A stretch of DNA of 64,000 nucleotides from the NCBI RefSeq assembly GCF_000243235.1, contig NZ_JH594606.1, positions 1,841,448 through 1,905,447 of the forward strand, read 5' to 3'. The stretch comes from Gillisia limnaea DSM 15749. Lineage in GTDB: Bacteria; Bacteroidota; Bacteroidia; Flavobacteriales; Flavobacteriaceae. This document shows, one piece after another, positions 51,617-61,406 of the stretch. Position 1 is the first letter of the stretch. Every line of letters begins with the position of its first letter. The position numbers and the translations under genes were made by a program. The notes under the pieces are model-generated. The model searched no databases. It worked only from the letters and a program-made list of their open reading frames with translations, and was not told the DNA's origin.

Positions 51617-53296
51617 ATGAGTGAAGTAAAGAAATCCCTCAATTTTATTGAGCAAATTATAGAAGAAGATCTAAAGGAAAATTATTCAAGAGAACAATTG
51701 AAATTTCGTTTTCCTCCCGAACCCAACGGTTATTTACATATTGGCCACGCAAAATCCATTTGTCTTAATTTTGGATTAGGAGAGAAATATGGTGCTCCGG
51801 TGAATCTTCGGTTTGATGATACCAATCCAATTAAAGAAGAACAGGAGTTTGTAGACTCAATCAAAGAGGACGTTTTATGGCTCGGTTTCAAATGGGATAA
51901 AGAATGCTATGCCTCCGATTATTTTCAGCAGCTTTATGATTGGGCTGTTCAAATGATCAGGGATGGATATGCTTATGTAGATAGCCAGCCTTCTGCGGTT
52001 ATGGCAGAACAAAAGGGAACTCCAACTCAGCCAGGGGTGAATAGTCCATTTAGGTCCAGAACTATTGAAGAGAACCTTGATCTTTTTGAAAAGATGAAGA
52101 ACGGAGAAACTGAAGAAGGAGTTCATGTGCTTCGGGCTAAAATAGATATGGCTTCAAAAAATATGCTAATGCGGGATCCTGTGATGTATAGGAGCTTACA
52201 TAAAAAACACCACCGTACAGGGAACAACTGGATGATCTACCCTTTGTACGATTGGGCCCATGGACAAAGCGATTTTACAGAACAGGTTTCCCATTCTCTT
52301 TGTACACTTGAATTTGTTATGCACAGGGAGCTTTATAATTGGTTTTTAAAGGTGATTGACACCAAGGATCAATTAAACCCTAAACAAACCGAATTTGCAC
52401 GTTTAAATTTGAGTTATACGGTGATGAGTAAACGCAAACTTGCAGAACTGGTAAATAAAAATATAGTATCGTCCTGGGATGATCCCCGAATGCCTACCAT
52501 ATCCGGATTGCGAAGGAGGGGATATACACCTGCTTCCATCAGGAAATTTGCGGAAACAATTGGAGTGGCAAAACGCGATAATGTTATTGATGTTTCCCTG
52601 CTTGAATTTTGTATACGCGAAGATTTGAATAAAATTGCACCGCGTGTTATGGGTGTTTTAGATCCTGTGAAATTGGTAATTACCAATTATCAGGAAGAAA
52701 AGGAAGAGTGGCTTGAAACCGAAAACAACCCTGAAGATGAATCGGCAGGTACCAGAGAAATTCCTTTTTCAAAAGAACTTTATATAGAAAGGGAAGATTT
52801 TAAGGAAGAAGCCAACAGGAAATTTTTCAGGCTTAGCCTTGGCAAGGAGGTAAGGCTTAAAAGCGCATATATTATCAAAGGGGAGAAGGTCGTAAAGGAT
52901 GAAAACGGAGAGATCATTGAAATTCATTGTACCTATGATTCCCAAAGTAAAAGCGGAAGCGGTACAGAGGAATCTTTAAGGAAGGTTAAAGGAACTTTGC
53001 ACTGGGTTTCTGTAAAACACGCTGTTGAAGCAGAGATAAGGCTTTACGATCGCTTATTTAACGTGGAATCACCAGATACAGATAAAGAAAAAAGTTATAT
53101 GGAATTTATAAATCCCGATTCCTTACAAATCGTAAGAGGATATGTTGAACCCGGGTTAAAAGCTGCCGGTGTTTCAGAAAAATTCCAGTTTCAGCGAATT
53201 GGATATTTTAATGTCGATAAGGATACTACGGAAGACAAGCTTGTTTTTAACAGAACCGTTGCCTTACGTGATTCCTGGGGGAAACAAAACCAGTAA
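51617..53296 (+). CDS. glnS: glutamine--tRNA ligase
   Basis: 559 residues, close to E. coli GlnRS (554). Class I motifs: PEPNGYLHIGHAKSICLNFG holds HIGH, and VMSKRKL is the KMSKS equivalent. DDTNPIKEEQEFVDSI, LYDWAHGQSDFTEQVSHSLC and DPRMPTISGLRRRGYTPASI are the GlnRS/GluRS-type signature blocks. The C-terminal anticodon-binding beta-barrels (about 340-550) are complete. With gltX also present (56413-57930), the cell charges Gln directly and does not rely only on the amidation route. Confidence 0.96.
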   Translation: MSEVKKSLNFIEQIIEEDLKENYSREQLKFRFPPEPNGYLHIGHAKSICLNFGLGEKYGAPVNLRFDDTNPIKEEQEFVDSIKEDVLWLGFKWDKECYASDYFQQLYDWAVQMIRDGYAYVDSQPSAVMAEQKGTPTQPGVNSPFRSRTIEENLDLFEKMKNGETEEGVHVLRAKIDMASKNMLMRDPVMYRSLHKKHHRTGNNWMIYPLYDWAHGQSDFTEQVSHSLCTLEFVMHRELYNWFLKVIDTKDQLNPKQTEFARLNLSYTVMSKRKLAELVNKNIVSSWDDPRMPTISGLRRRGYTPASIRKFAETIGVAKRDNVIDVSLLEFCIREDLNKIAPRVMGVLDPVKLVITNYQEEKEEWLETENNPEDESAGTREIPFSKELYIEREDFKEEANRKFFRLSLGKEVRLKSAYIIKGEKVVKDENGEIIEIHCTYDSQSKSGSGTEESLRKVKGTLHWVSVKHAVEAEIRLYDRLFNVESPDTDKEKSYMEFINPDSLQIVRGYVEPGLKAAGVSEKFQFQRIGYFNVDKDTTEDKLVFNRTVALRDSWGKQNQ

Positions 53297-53397
53297 TTCT
53301 TAGGGAAATCAAGGTCTGGCGAGCCAATTAAGAATATTTTGGGAAAGGAAGTTTACATATTAACCGGTTGTTAACAGAAGAAACCTTAGTTTTAAGT

Positions 53398-53405
53398 TAA
53401 TTTTG
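53398..53405 (+). promoter_or_regulatory. -7 element of the YtxH operon
   Basis: TAATTTTG matches TAnnTTTG, 34 nt before the ATG at 53440. Confidence 0.5.
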
Positions 53406-53439
53406 TGCAATAAATAATCAATTAAAATCAGAAATAATT

Positions 53440-53814
53440 ATGGCAAATACAGGAAATACCTTATTGGCGTTAATAACAGGTGCAGCTATTGGAGCAGCTG
53501 TTGGGTTGTTATATGCTCCGGAAAGTGGAGATGAAACCCGCAAAAAAATAAGTAAAGAAACCAAAAAAGCGCAGGAAGAATTTAATAAAAAATATAAGGA
53601 AACTTCCTCCAATTTGAGCTCAAAAGCTAAAAAAGCCCGCAAAGATTTTGAATCCCGCCTTGAGGAAACCTTATCTTCAGCCAGCTATAAAGCAGATGAA
53701 ATATTGGCAGCAATGGAATCTAAGCTTGAGGATCTTAGAAAACAAAATGCCAAATTGAAAAAAGACGTTAAAACTGATTCCGCGTCAGACATCCCAGATA
53801 GAGCTATAATATAA
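53440..53814 (+). CDS. YtxH domain-containing protein
   Basis: 124 residues. An N-terminal Gly/Ala-rich hydrophobic stretch (LLALITGAAIGAAVGLLYAP) followed at once by ESGDETRKKIS is the YtxH hallmark; the rest is a charged, Lys/Glu-rich coiled coil. Such proteins are membrane-attached and often stress-induced. First of three closely spaced genes (gaps 5 and 9 bp) that look like one envelope-stress operon. Confidence 0.87.
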   Translation: MANTGNTLLALITGAAIGAAVGLLYAPESGDETRKKISKETKKAQEEFNKKYKETSSNLSSKAKKARKDFESRLEETLSSASYKADEILAAMESKLEDLRKQNAKLKKDVKTDSASDIPDRAII

Positions 53815-53819
53815 GTATA

Positions 53820-54170
53820 ATGGCTTTTGAAAAACTAACCAACAGTATTCAGGATCTTAATGATAATATTCGCGCACTGGGACATAGTAGTGCGGAATAT
53901 TATAAGTTAGATTTATACAAGAAAATAATAAGAGGAGTTATCTTCATTGTTAATATGATGTTGATTGGTTTTATATGCCTTATTGCACTTTTATTTTTAT
54001 CTATTGCCGTTGCAATTACTATTGGAGAAGCTATAGGTATACCTAGTGCAGGATACTATATTGTAGGAGCATTCTATTTGCTTATACTTATTTTTATATG
54101 GGTATTTGGGAAGGATTATATACGAAAGATCATCCTTATTAAATCCTCCAGGACTTTCTTTAACGATTAA
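53820..54170 (+). CDS. holin-like membrane protein (phage holin family, superfamily III type)
   Basis: 116 residues. Short amphipathic N-terminus, two hydrophobic segments (about 38-65 and 76-98) with the pattern FICLIALLFLSIAVAITIGE and YYIVGAFYLLILIFIWVFGK, and a basic C-terminus (KDYIRKIILIKSS). This is the 'phage holin family / putative holin-X' type found in chromosomal operons with YtxH proteins; lysis is not its expected role here. 5 bp after the YtxH gene. Confidence 0.82.
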   Translation: MAFEKLTNSIQDLNDNIRALGHSSAEYYKLDLYKKIIRGVIFIVNMMLIGFICLIALLFLSIAVAITIGEAIGIPSAGYYIVGAFYLLILIFIWVFGKDYIRKIILIKSSRTFFND

Positions 54171-54179
54171 AGCATTGTA

Positions 54180-54410
54180 ATGAAAGAGTATAGTTCATTT
54201 GATGAAATAGAACGTGATCTGAAGATTTTAAAATTACAGACCCAAATAGATAAAGAGGAGATAAAGTTAAGTTATGAACTTACCAAATATAACATTTCTC
54301 CGCTTCGTCTTATTGGAAGTATGGTTGGCTCTGTGATTCAAAAAGCCCTCGTTTTAAAAGGGGTCTCAAAAGTATTTGGTTTAAAGAAAGTAATAACTTC
54401 AACCCGTTAA
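54180..54410 (+). CDS. small conserved protein (DUF6327-like)
   Basis: 76 residues. A charged N-terminal half (FDEIERDLKILKLQTQIDKEE) and a weakly hydrophobic C-terminal half (PLRLIGSMVGSVIQKALVLKG). I recognise it as the third member of the YtxH/holin-like trio common in Flavobacteriaceae, probably DUF6327; the domain name is from memory. Function unknown. 9 bp after the holin-like gene; a terminator follows at 54583. Confidence 0.72.
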   Translation: MKEYSSFDEIERDLKILKLQTQIDKEEIKLSYELTKYNISPLRLIGSMVGSVIQKALVLKGVSKVFGLKKVITSTR

Positions 54411-54582
54411 ATTTTAAACTAAACAGTGGGTTTTATTCACCGATGACTGAGCGGGAGTTTGTCTAAATTCTGAATATCTCTTCGCATTGATATGCCTTGT
54501 GAGCTTGCTCTTTGGTAAAAGAATTATCCGGATATCAGATTTTTAAAATAAGTCTACACTATAAAATAGTAGGGCATATTTT

Positions 54583-54606
54583 AAAAATCCAATAGCCGGA
54601 TTTTTT
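54583..54606 (+). terminator. Rho-independent terminator of the YtxH operon
   Basis: AAAAATCC (54583-54590) faces GGATTTTT (54598-54605) with a 7-nt loop and a T-run. It lies 170 bp after the operon and just before the convergent SPFH gene end. Confidence 0.65.
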
Positions 54607-54614
54607 ATTGATAA

Positions 54615-55595
54615 TTATTCTTCTGTACCTGGATCCCGATACCTTCTTTCCTTCTTTTTATTCTGAAGGTATATATTTTCAGCATTTTTTTTCTTCATAG
54701 CTTCCCCAATTTGATTGGATGCTGTAAAAGAGGCAATCATATTATTAAGCATATCACTTCCTGCCTGTGGGGAATTAGGGAGTAAAATTAGATTGCTGTT
54801 AGTATGCTCTCCAATGGCCTGTAAGGTATCATAATGTTGGGTTACAACAATTAAAGCCGAAGCTTCCTGAGAATTGATCCCTACTTTATTCAAAACATCT
54901 ACGCTTTCTTCCAAACCTCGTGCGATCTCCCTGCGCTGGTCTGCAATTCCCTGTCCTTGTAATCTCTTGCTTTCGGCTTCTGCACGAGCTTTAGCCACTA
55001 TTTTGATTCGTTCAGCCTCTGCTACGTATTCTGCCGCAACTTTTTCCCTTTCCGCAGCATTTATCCTGTTCATTGCAGATTTTACCTGTGCATCGGGATC
55101 TATATCTGTAACCAGGGTTTTTATAATATCATACCCATAATCCTGCATAGCTTGATTTAATTCCCTTTTCACCGCATTTGCAATGTCATCCTTTCTTTCA
55201 AAAACATCATCCAGTTTCATTTTTGGAACTTCAGCCCTCACTACATCAAAAACATACGAGGTGATTTGGTCGTTGGGATTTTCTAGTTTATAGAAGGCAT
55301 CATAAACATTGGTTTTCATAACCTGGAACTGCACAGAAATTTTTAGTTTTACAAACACATCATCCTTGGTCTTGGTTTCTACCAGAACATCCAGTTGCTG
55401 AACTTTTAAATTAATACGTCCTGCAATTTGGTCTATTATAGGAACTTTAAAATGTAAACCCGAATTGCTGATACTTCTAAATTTACCGAATCGCTCTATA
55501 AGGGCGGATGTTTGTTGTTTCACGGTAAATATTCCCGTAAACAGGATAATAAGTGTAAATACAATGATGATGGGGATAAGAATTGTTGCAAGCAT
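54615..55595 (-). CDS. SPFH/band-7 (stomatin-like) membrane protein
   Basis: 326 residues. One N-terminal helix (about 4-24) then the SPFH domain (FTVKQQTSALIERFGKFRSI, SGLHFKVPIIDQIAGRINLK, VDVLVETKTKDDVFVKL-like core) to about 185, then a charged coiled coil (AAEREKVAAEYVAEAERIKI) and a C-terminal oligomerisation region. Such proteins scaffold membrane microdomains. No NfeD partner is adjacent. Ends close to the convergent YtxH operon terminator. Confidence 0.9.
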   Translation of the reverse strand: MLATILIPIIIVFTLIILFTGIFTVKQQTSALIERFGKFRSISNSGLHFKVPIIDQIAGRINLKVQQLDVLVETKTKDDVFVKLKISVQFQVMKTNVYDAFYKLENPNDQITSYVFDVVRAEVPKMKLDDVFERKDDIANAVKRELNQAMQDYGYDIIKTLVTDIDPDAQVKSAMNRINAAEREKVAAEYVAEAERIKIVAKARAEAESKRLQGQGIADQRREIARGLEESVDVLNKVGINSQEASALIVVTQHYDTLQAIGEHTNSNLILLPNSPQAGSDMLNNMIASFTASNQIGEAMKKKNAENIYLQNKKKERRYRDPGTEE

Positions 55596-55670
55596 AGTAG
55601 TTAGAATAAATTTAGTTGCATAATATACTAATAATTGAGCTACTTTAGATTATTAAAGATGTTTTAAAAT

Positions 55671-56342
55671 ATGCAGAAACTTAAAGTATTTTTGGGTGCG
55701 GCGGTTATGATTTGTGCCCTTGCTGTAAATGCACAAAACAGGTATGGAGATTCCTACAACCGGCTTGGAATTCAGGCTGGGATCACCTATGGAGGGGTTA
55801 ATAGCGATGATTTTAATACTTATAAAAATACAGGATTTATGGCTGGTCTAACTACCCGTGCCGCAGTTTATAATAATTTTATCATTATCTACGGGGTTAA
55901 TTTCTATGAATTCAATACCGGAATAAATATCAAGGAAACTCCTACTTCTCAATCTTCAGCGGCCGATTTTAAGACTACAGGAGTCCAGATAAATCTTTTT
56001 GGAGGCCACAAGATCATTGGGGAACACTTAAGCTTTGAAGCGGGTCCTGTGCTTCAAATAAATAGTAAATTGAAACCTGAAAAGGAATTTGAGAATTATT
56101 TTATAGAGGGATATGATCTTCAGGCTGAAGATCTCGAAGAGATTTCCAGGGTAAACTTCAATGTTGCAGGAAATATATCGGCGGGTTTCCGGGATGTAAA
56201 ATTCTGGTTTCAATATCAATACGGCGTGAATAATATTTTTAGCAAACTAAATTCTGAAGGGCTTGAAAATAAAGATTCTCGTGCTGCTAATCTAAATGGT
56301 CATTTGGGATTAGCAACAGCGGGAATTGTAGTTTATTTTTAG
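55671..56342 (+). CDS. PorT-like outer-membrane beta-barrel protein
   Basis: 223 residues with a signal peptide (about 1-21, ALAVNAQN). The rest alternates polar and hydrophobic residues as in an 8-strand barrel (RLGIQAGITYGGVNSDDF, FMAGLTTRAAVYNNFIIIYG, NLNGHLGLATAGIVVYF at the end). The last residue Phe is typical of outer-membrane proteins. OMP_b-brl_2 family; function unknown. Divergent from the SPFH gene. Confidence 0.82.
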   Translation: MQKLKVFLGAAVMICALAVNAQNRYGDSYNRLGIQAGITYGGVNSDDFNTYKNTGFMAGLTTRAAVYNNFIIIYGVNFYEFNTGINIKETPTSQSSAADFKTTGVQINLFGGHKIIGEHLSFEAGPVLQINSKLKPEKEFENYFIEGYDLQAEDLEEISRVNFNVAGNISAGFRDVKFWFQYQYGVNNIFSKLNSEGLENKDSRAANLNGHLGLATAGIVVYF

Positions 56343-56412
56343 TCCCATCAAAATCAGGGATTTTTCTTCCTTATAACAAAGCTCGCAAGCTTGCTACAGG
56401 GATTGGATTTAT

Positions 56413-57930
56413 CTATTTAAGAGTACTTACAGCGTACTTAATCCGCTTTAGGGTTTCTTCTTTTCCTAACATTGCAACAATTTCAAAAACATCGGGACCT
56501 TGCATTGCACCTACAAGAGAAAGCCTGAAAGGTTGCATCACTTTTCCAAAACCAATTTCATTTAATGCGATCCAGGATTTGACCTCATTCTGGATGTTTT
56601 CAGCTTCAAAAGTTTTGATTTCTGAGATGGTTTGGGTTAGTTTTTCCATGATCTCTGCACTGTCCTCTTTCCAGGCCTTTTTTGCAGATTTTTCATCAAA
56701 TTCTTTAGGTGCCTCAAAGAAATAACTTCCTAATTCCCAGAAATCGTCCACAAAAACCGCACGCTCCTTTAAAAGGTTCACCACTTCTATAACATATACG
56801 AGGTTAAAAGAAATCTCTCTTAATTCCAGTATTCTCTGAAACTCCTTTGCCAGATCATAGTCTTGTTTCAATTGCAAATAGTGTTGCTGAAACCATTTTG
56901 TTTTTTCAGGATCAAATTTGGCCCCAGATTTATGAACCCTGGATATTTCAAAGGCTTCAACCAATTCATCCAGGCTAAAAAATTCTTGTTCCGTACCCGG
57001 ATTCCATCCCAGGAGACTTAGCATATTTACAAGAGCTTCCGGAAGGTAATTTTCTTCACGATATCCCGCTGAAATCTCACCCGTTTTAGGATCTTTCCAT
57101 TCCAAAGGAAATACAGGGAAGCCCATTTTATCTCCATCGCGTTTGCTTAATTTTCCTTTTCCCTCAGGTTTCAAAATAAGAGGTAAATGGGCGAATTTTG
57201 GAGCTGTCCATCCAAATGCCCGGTAAATCAATACGTGAAGAGCAAGGGAAGGAAGCCATTCCTCACCGCGAATCACGTGCGAAATTTCCATTAAATGATC
57301 ATCAACAATATTTGCCAGATGATAGGTTGGCATACCATCACTTTTAAAAAGCACTTTATCGTCTAAAACAGCGGTGTCTATTTCCATATTCCCCCTAATT
57401 TCGTCGTGAAGCTCCAGCGTTTCAGATTCCGGCGCTTTAAAACGAATTACATAAGGTACATCTTGATCCAGGTTTTCCCTTACTTTATCTTCAGATAGGG
57501 ATAAGGAATTATTCAGTTTTAGGCGGTTATGCCAGTTGTATATAAAGGTTTTTCCTTTTTCTTCGTGATCCTTTCGGTGCTCTTCCAATGCTTCTGAAGT
57601 ATCAAAGGCATAATAGGCATTACCGGTTTCTATTAATTTATCTGCATATTCTTTATATAAATGTGCGCGTTCACTTTGGCGGTATGGACCATAATCTCCC
57701 TCTTTTCCGGGGCCTTCATCATACGGGATTCCGCACCAGTTTAGGGCATCGATAATATATTGCTCGGCGGCTTCCACGAACCTGTTTTGGTCTGTATCCT
57801 CTATTCTTAAAAGGAAATCTCCGTTGTGTTTTTTTGCGAATAAATAATTATATAATGCTGTTCTTACACCACCTATATGTAAAGGTCCTGTTGGACTTGG
57901 TGCAAAACGTACGCGTACTTTAGCTGACAT
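56413..57930 (-). CDS. gltX: glutamate--tRNA ligase
   Basis: 505 residues from the ATG at 57930. A longer frame reaches 57951, but its TTG lies inside the -7 element, so the ATG giving SAKVRVRFAPSPTGPLHIGG is preferred. Motifs: HIGGVRTALYNYLFA (HIGH site), EGKGKLSKRDGDKMGFP (KMSKS site), EDTDQNRFV, and a helical anticodon-binding C-terminus. Length is normal for bacterial GluRS. Confidence 0.95.
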   Translation of the reverse strand: MSAKVRVRFAPSPTGPLHIGGVRTALYNYLFAKKHNGDFLLRIEDTDQNRFVEAAEQYIIDALNWCGIPYDEGPGKEGDYGPYRQSERAHLYKEYADKLIETGNAYYAFDTSEALEEHRKDHEEKGKTFIYNWHNRLKLNNSLSLSEDKVRENLDQDVPYVIRFKAPESETLELHDEIRGNMEIDTAVLDDKVLFKSDGMPTYHLANIVDDHLMEISHVIRGEEWLPSLALHVLIYRAFGWTAPKFAHLPLILKPEGKGKLSKRDGDKMGFPVFPLEWKDPKTGEISAGYREENYLPEALVNMLSLLGWNPGTEQEFFSLDELVEAFEISRVHKSGAKFDPEKTKWFQQHYLQLKQDYDLAKEFQRILELREISFNLVYVIEVVNLLKERAVFVDDFWELGSYFFEAPKEFDEKSAKKAWKEDSAEIMEKLTQTISEIKTFEAENIQNEVKSWIALNEIGFGKVMQPFRLSLVGAMQGPDVFEIVAMLGKEETLKRIKYAVSTLK

Positions 57931-57948
57931 AATTGTGAATTTTAAGTA

Positions 57949-57956
57949 CAAAGGTA
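57949..57956 (-). promoter_or_regulatory. -7 element of gltX
   Basis: TACCTTTG on the minus strand, 18 nt before the gltX ATG. It decides against the longer upstream start. Confidence 0.6.
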
Positions 57957-58106
57957 ATGGATTCTAAAGGTTTTCACCATTTTTATAGCCTGTTAGGAGA
58001 AAGCATCTTTTTGCATTTTTTAAGGATCTCATCTTCATAGAAAGAAATATGGGAAAGTTATAAGAAATTCGTAGTTTTAATACCGGGAAAGGAAGGCGGA
58101 AAAATC

Positions 58107-61100
58107 ATGGAGGATTTCAATTTTATTCAGCAGAAGTTATCAGCATTTATAAGAAGATTTTATATAAATGAATTGCTGAAGGGCAGTATTTTGTTCTTTT
58201 CTATCTGGCTTTTTTATCTAATACTTATTCTGCTTATCGAATACTTTTTCTGGTTGGCACCCGCCGGCAGAAGTTTACTCTTTTGGATATTTATAGTGGT
58301 TTCTGCAGGATTGTTATTTAAGTTCATTTTGGTTCCGCTGGCTAAGCTCTTTAAATTATTAAAAGGGATAACCCTGGTAGAAGCTTCCAGAATGGTAGGA
58401 AAGCATTTCCCTGAAGTAAACGATAAGCTGCTTAATGTACTGCAATTACAAAATTCTACTGAAAAATCGGATTTGTTGCTTGCAAGCATCGCTCAAAAAT
58501 CCCGGGAATTAAAACCTGTACCTTTTATATTTGCCGTTAATTTTAAATCCAGTCTTAGGTATTTGAAATATGCCGCATTTCCGGTTATCATTATTCTTGC
58601 TTTTTTGCTCACAGGGAATTCTTCGGTTTTTTCAGATAGTTATTCCCGCGTGGTCCACTATAAAACCATCTATGAACCACCGGCTCCTTTTTCCTTTATT
58701 TTAAATAATGATGAATTTTTAGTAGAAGAGGGGAAGGATCTTAAACTGGAAGTTAAAACCAGTGGGAAGCTGGTTCCGGAAACAATCACGATCCATTATA
58801 ATGGGGAGATGTATTATTTAAAATCTTTTGGAGTCAATGAATTTGAATATGATTTCCGCGGAATTAAAGAAGACGTAGAGTTTTATTTGAGCTCTAATAA
58901 TGTTAGATCGCGGAATTATAAAATCGAGGTTTTGGCGGTGCCTAAATTATTGGATTTTCAAATGCATCTCGAGTATCCAAAGTACATCCAAAAGAAATCT
59001 GAAACAGTTAAAGGAACGGGAAATGTAAATATCCCTGAAGGCACAAAGGTTTCCTGGGAGCTAAACACAAAATCTACAGATGAGGTTGCTTTTGTTTTAA
59101 AGGACAGCACGATTCAGTTTGGTAGGAAGGATGCCAGTTTTAGTCTCACCAAACCTGTATATTCAAATTTTGAGTACAAGATCAAAACTTCAAATTCCCG
59201 GGTAAAAGATCATGAGATGCTGGAATATTCTATTTCTGTAATAAAGGATCAGTTTCCACAGATAACGGTAGAACATAAAATTGATAGTATTGACGGGGAA
59301 AGTCTTTATTTCTTCGGAAAGGTTTCAGATGATCACGCAGTTTCTGCCCTAAATATGGTTTATTATACTGATAATGAAGAGGATAAAGCTGAAAAAATCG
59401 AAATTTCAATAGAGAATCAGGTTTTTAATGAATTTCTTAGCTCATTTCCCGGAAATTTATCTTTGGAAAAGGGAAAAGAGTACAATGTTTATTTTGAGGT
59501 TTTCGATAACGACGGAATTCGGGGAGCTAAGCGAAGCAAAAGTGAAATTTTTAATTTCAGGGAAAAATCTGATAATGAGATCGTAGAAGAACGGCTTCAG
59601 CAACAGGAGGAATCTATAGAAAATCTAACACAGAGTCTTGATAAAATGCAGCTTTCAGAACAGGAATTAAAGGAACTTTCCCAGCTTCAGAAACAAAAAG
59701 AGCAGCTTAATTACAACGACAGGAAAAAACTAGATAGTTTTTTGGAGCGCCAAAAGCAACAAACAGAAATGATGAAGAATTATTCTGAAAAGTTGAAGCG
59801 AAGTCTGGAGGATAAAGTTGGGACTAAGGAAAGCAGCGAGTTTAAAGAGGAACTTAAAGAAAGGTTGGAACGGAATGAGAAACGGCTTCAGGAAAGCGAA
59901 GCCTTACTGGAAGAATTGCAAAAATATTCGGATAAGATCAGTCGGGAGGAATTAACCGAAAAGCTTGAAAAACTCTCCAAACAAAACAGCACCGAACAAA
60001 AGAACCTCGAGCAACTCCTGGAGTTGACCAAGCGGTATTACGTTCAGGAAAAAACCCAAAAACTTGCAAACGATCTAAGCGAATCAGCTCAGAAGCAGGA
60101 GGCTTTAAAAGATCAGGATTCATTAAATTCTGTCGAAAATCAGGAAGAAATATCAAAGGAATTTGAAGAATTTCAGAAACAGATGGAGGTGTTGGAAAAG
60201 GAAAATGAGAATTTAAAGAAGCCGATGGATCTTGGAAGGGAAGAGGAAAAGGAAGAGGAAATTAAGGAAGAGCAACAACAGGCGGAAAAAAATCTTGAAA
60301 ATAATAAGGCAGAGGATGCCGGAAAGAATCAGCAGAAAGCCGCAGAAAAAATGAAGGAGATGAGTAAGAAAATGAAAGCTTCTCAAATGATGGCTCAGGG
60401 GGAACAACTAAATGCCAATATTGAAAGTATGCGGCAAATTCTTAGTAACCTAATTGTTTTTTCCTTTGAACAGGAAGATTTACTACTTAATTTCAGGGAT
60501 ATAAGGATCAACAATCCTGGGTACGCCAAGGAATTGAGGAAGCAGCAGGTTTTAAAGGAACACTTCCGCCATATAGACGATAGTATTTTTTCTCTGGCGC
60601 TAAACAATCCAATGATCACAGAGAAGATCACCTCCAAATTAACAGATATTGAGTTCAATATAGATAAATCTCTGGAACGTCTTGCTGAACATCAATTACC
60701 GCAGGGTACTGCGAGTCAACAATACGTGATGACAGGAACCAATGAGCTGGCTTTAATGCTGAGTGATGTTTTGAGCAATATGCAGGAAATGGCAAATCCG
60801 CAGCCAGGATCTGGTGGGGATGGAAAAGGAATGCAGCTTCCCGATATAATTCAATCCCAGGAACAGTTAAAGGAAAAAATGCAGCAGGGAATGTCTCAGG
60901 GTAAAGGAGAGGAACCCAAAGAAGGTGAAGGAAAAGATGCTAAAGACGGAAATCAAAATGGAGAGGAAAAGGGAGCGGATAAATTGGGCGAAGAGATGAG
61001 CGGTGAGTTGTATGAGATATTCAAAGAACAACAAATGCTTAGGCAGCAACTGGAAGATGCGTTAAAGGAGCGTGGTTTGGATAAGAAAAATTCCGGTTTG

Positions 61101-61406
61101 TTAAGGGAAATGGAGAATTTGGAAAGGGATGTGCTTGAAAAAGGATTTAATACGGAGACGCTCGAAAGGATGAACCGGATCGTGCATAGATTGCTTCAAC
61201 TTGAAAGTGCCGTGATGGAGCAGGAGGAAGAGGAAAGGAGAACTTCCAGAACTAATGAGAATATTTATGAGAACCGTGCTAAAGACCAAATCATTAGGGC
61301 AAAAGAATATTTTAATTCTACAGAAATTTTAAACAGACAAACCTTACCTTTGCGCCCTGTTTATAAAGAAAAAGTAAAGCGGTATTTTGAAGGAGTCGAA
61401 AATTAA
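58107..61406 (+). CDS. DUF4175-family large membrane/coiled-coil protein
   Basis: 1099 residues. Two helices near residues 25-50 and 55-78, a third near 150-170, then beta-rich Ig-like domains (about 190-490). From about residue 490 to 900 it is a long Glu/Lys/Gln-rich coiled coil, then a Gly/Glu/Lys-rich low-complexity stretch (QGMSQGKGEEPKEGEGKDAK) and a helical end. This is the DUF4175 layout, conserved in Bacteroidetes and of unknown function, presumably in the envelope. Its last 20 bp overlap the ybeY start. Confidence 0.9.
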   Translation: MEDFNFIQQKLSAFIRRFYINELLKGSILFFSIWLFYLILILLIEYFFWLAPAGRSLLFWIFIVVSAGLLFKFILVPLAKLFKLLKGITLVEASRMVGKHFPEVNDKLLNVLQLQNSTEKSDLLLASIAQKSRELKPVPFIFAVNFKSSLRYLKYAAFPVIIILAFLLTGNSSVFSDSYSRVVHYKTIYEPPAPFSFILNNDEFLVEEGKDLKLEVKTSGKLVPETITIHYNGEMYYLKSFGVNEFEYDFRGIKEDVEFYLSSNNVRSRNYKIEVLAVPKLLDFQMHLEYPKYIQKKSETVKGTGNVNIPEGTKVSWELNTKSTDEVAFVLKDSTIQFGRKDASFSLTKPVYSNFEYKIKTSNSRVKDHEMLEYSISVIKDQFPQITVEHKIDSIDGESLYFFGKVSDDHAVSALNMVYYTDNEEDKAEKIEISIENQVFNEFLSSFPGNLSLEKGKEYNVYFEVFDNDGIRGAKRSKSEIFNFREKSDNEIVEERLQQQEESIENLTQSLDKMQLSEQELKELSQLQKQKEQLNYNDRKKLDSFLERQKQQTEMMKNYSEKLKRSLEDKVGTKESSEFKEELKERLERNEKRLQESEALLEELQKYSDKISREELTEKLEKLSKQNSTEQKNLEQLLELTKRYYVQEKTQKLANDLSESAQKQEALKDQDSLNSVENQEEISKEFEEFQKQMEVLEKENENLKKPMDLGREEEKEEEIKEEQQQAEKNLENNKAEDAGKNQQKAAEKMKEMSKKMKASQMMAQGEQLNANIESMRQILSNLIVFSFEQEDLLLNFRDIRINNPGYAKELRKQQVLKEHFRHIDDSIFSLALNNPMITEKITSKLTDIEFNIDKSLERLAEHQLPQGTASQQYVMTGTNELALMLSDVLSNMQEMANPQPGSGGDGKGMQLPDIIQSQEQLKEKMQQGMSQGKGEEPKEGEGKDAKDGNQNGEEKGADKLGEEMSGELYEIFKEQQMLRQQLEDALKERGLDKKNSGLLREMENLERDVLEKGFNTETLERMNRIVHRLLQLESAVMEQEEEERRTSRTNENIYENRAKDQIIRAKEYFNSTEILNRQTLPLRPVYKEKVKRYFEGVEN

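Noticed and set aside
53820-54170. Prophage, suggested by the holin-like gene
   Set aside because: No capsid, terminase, integrase or lysin genes nearby; it is in a small chromosomal operon with a YtxH gene.
57931-57951. Longer gltX start at TTG 57951
   Set aside because: That codon overlaps the -7 promoter element; the ATG at 57930 gives the normal N-terminus.
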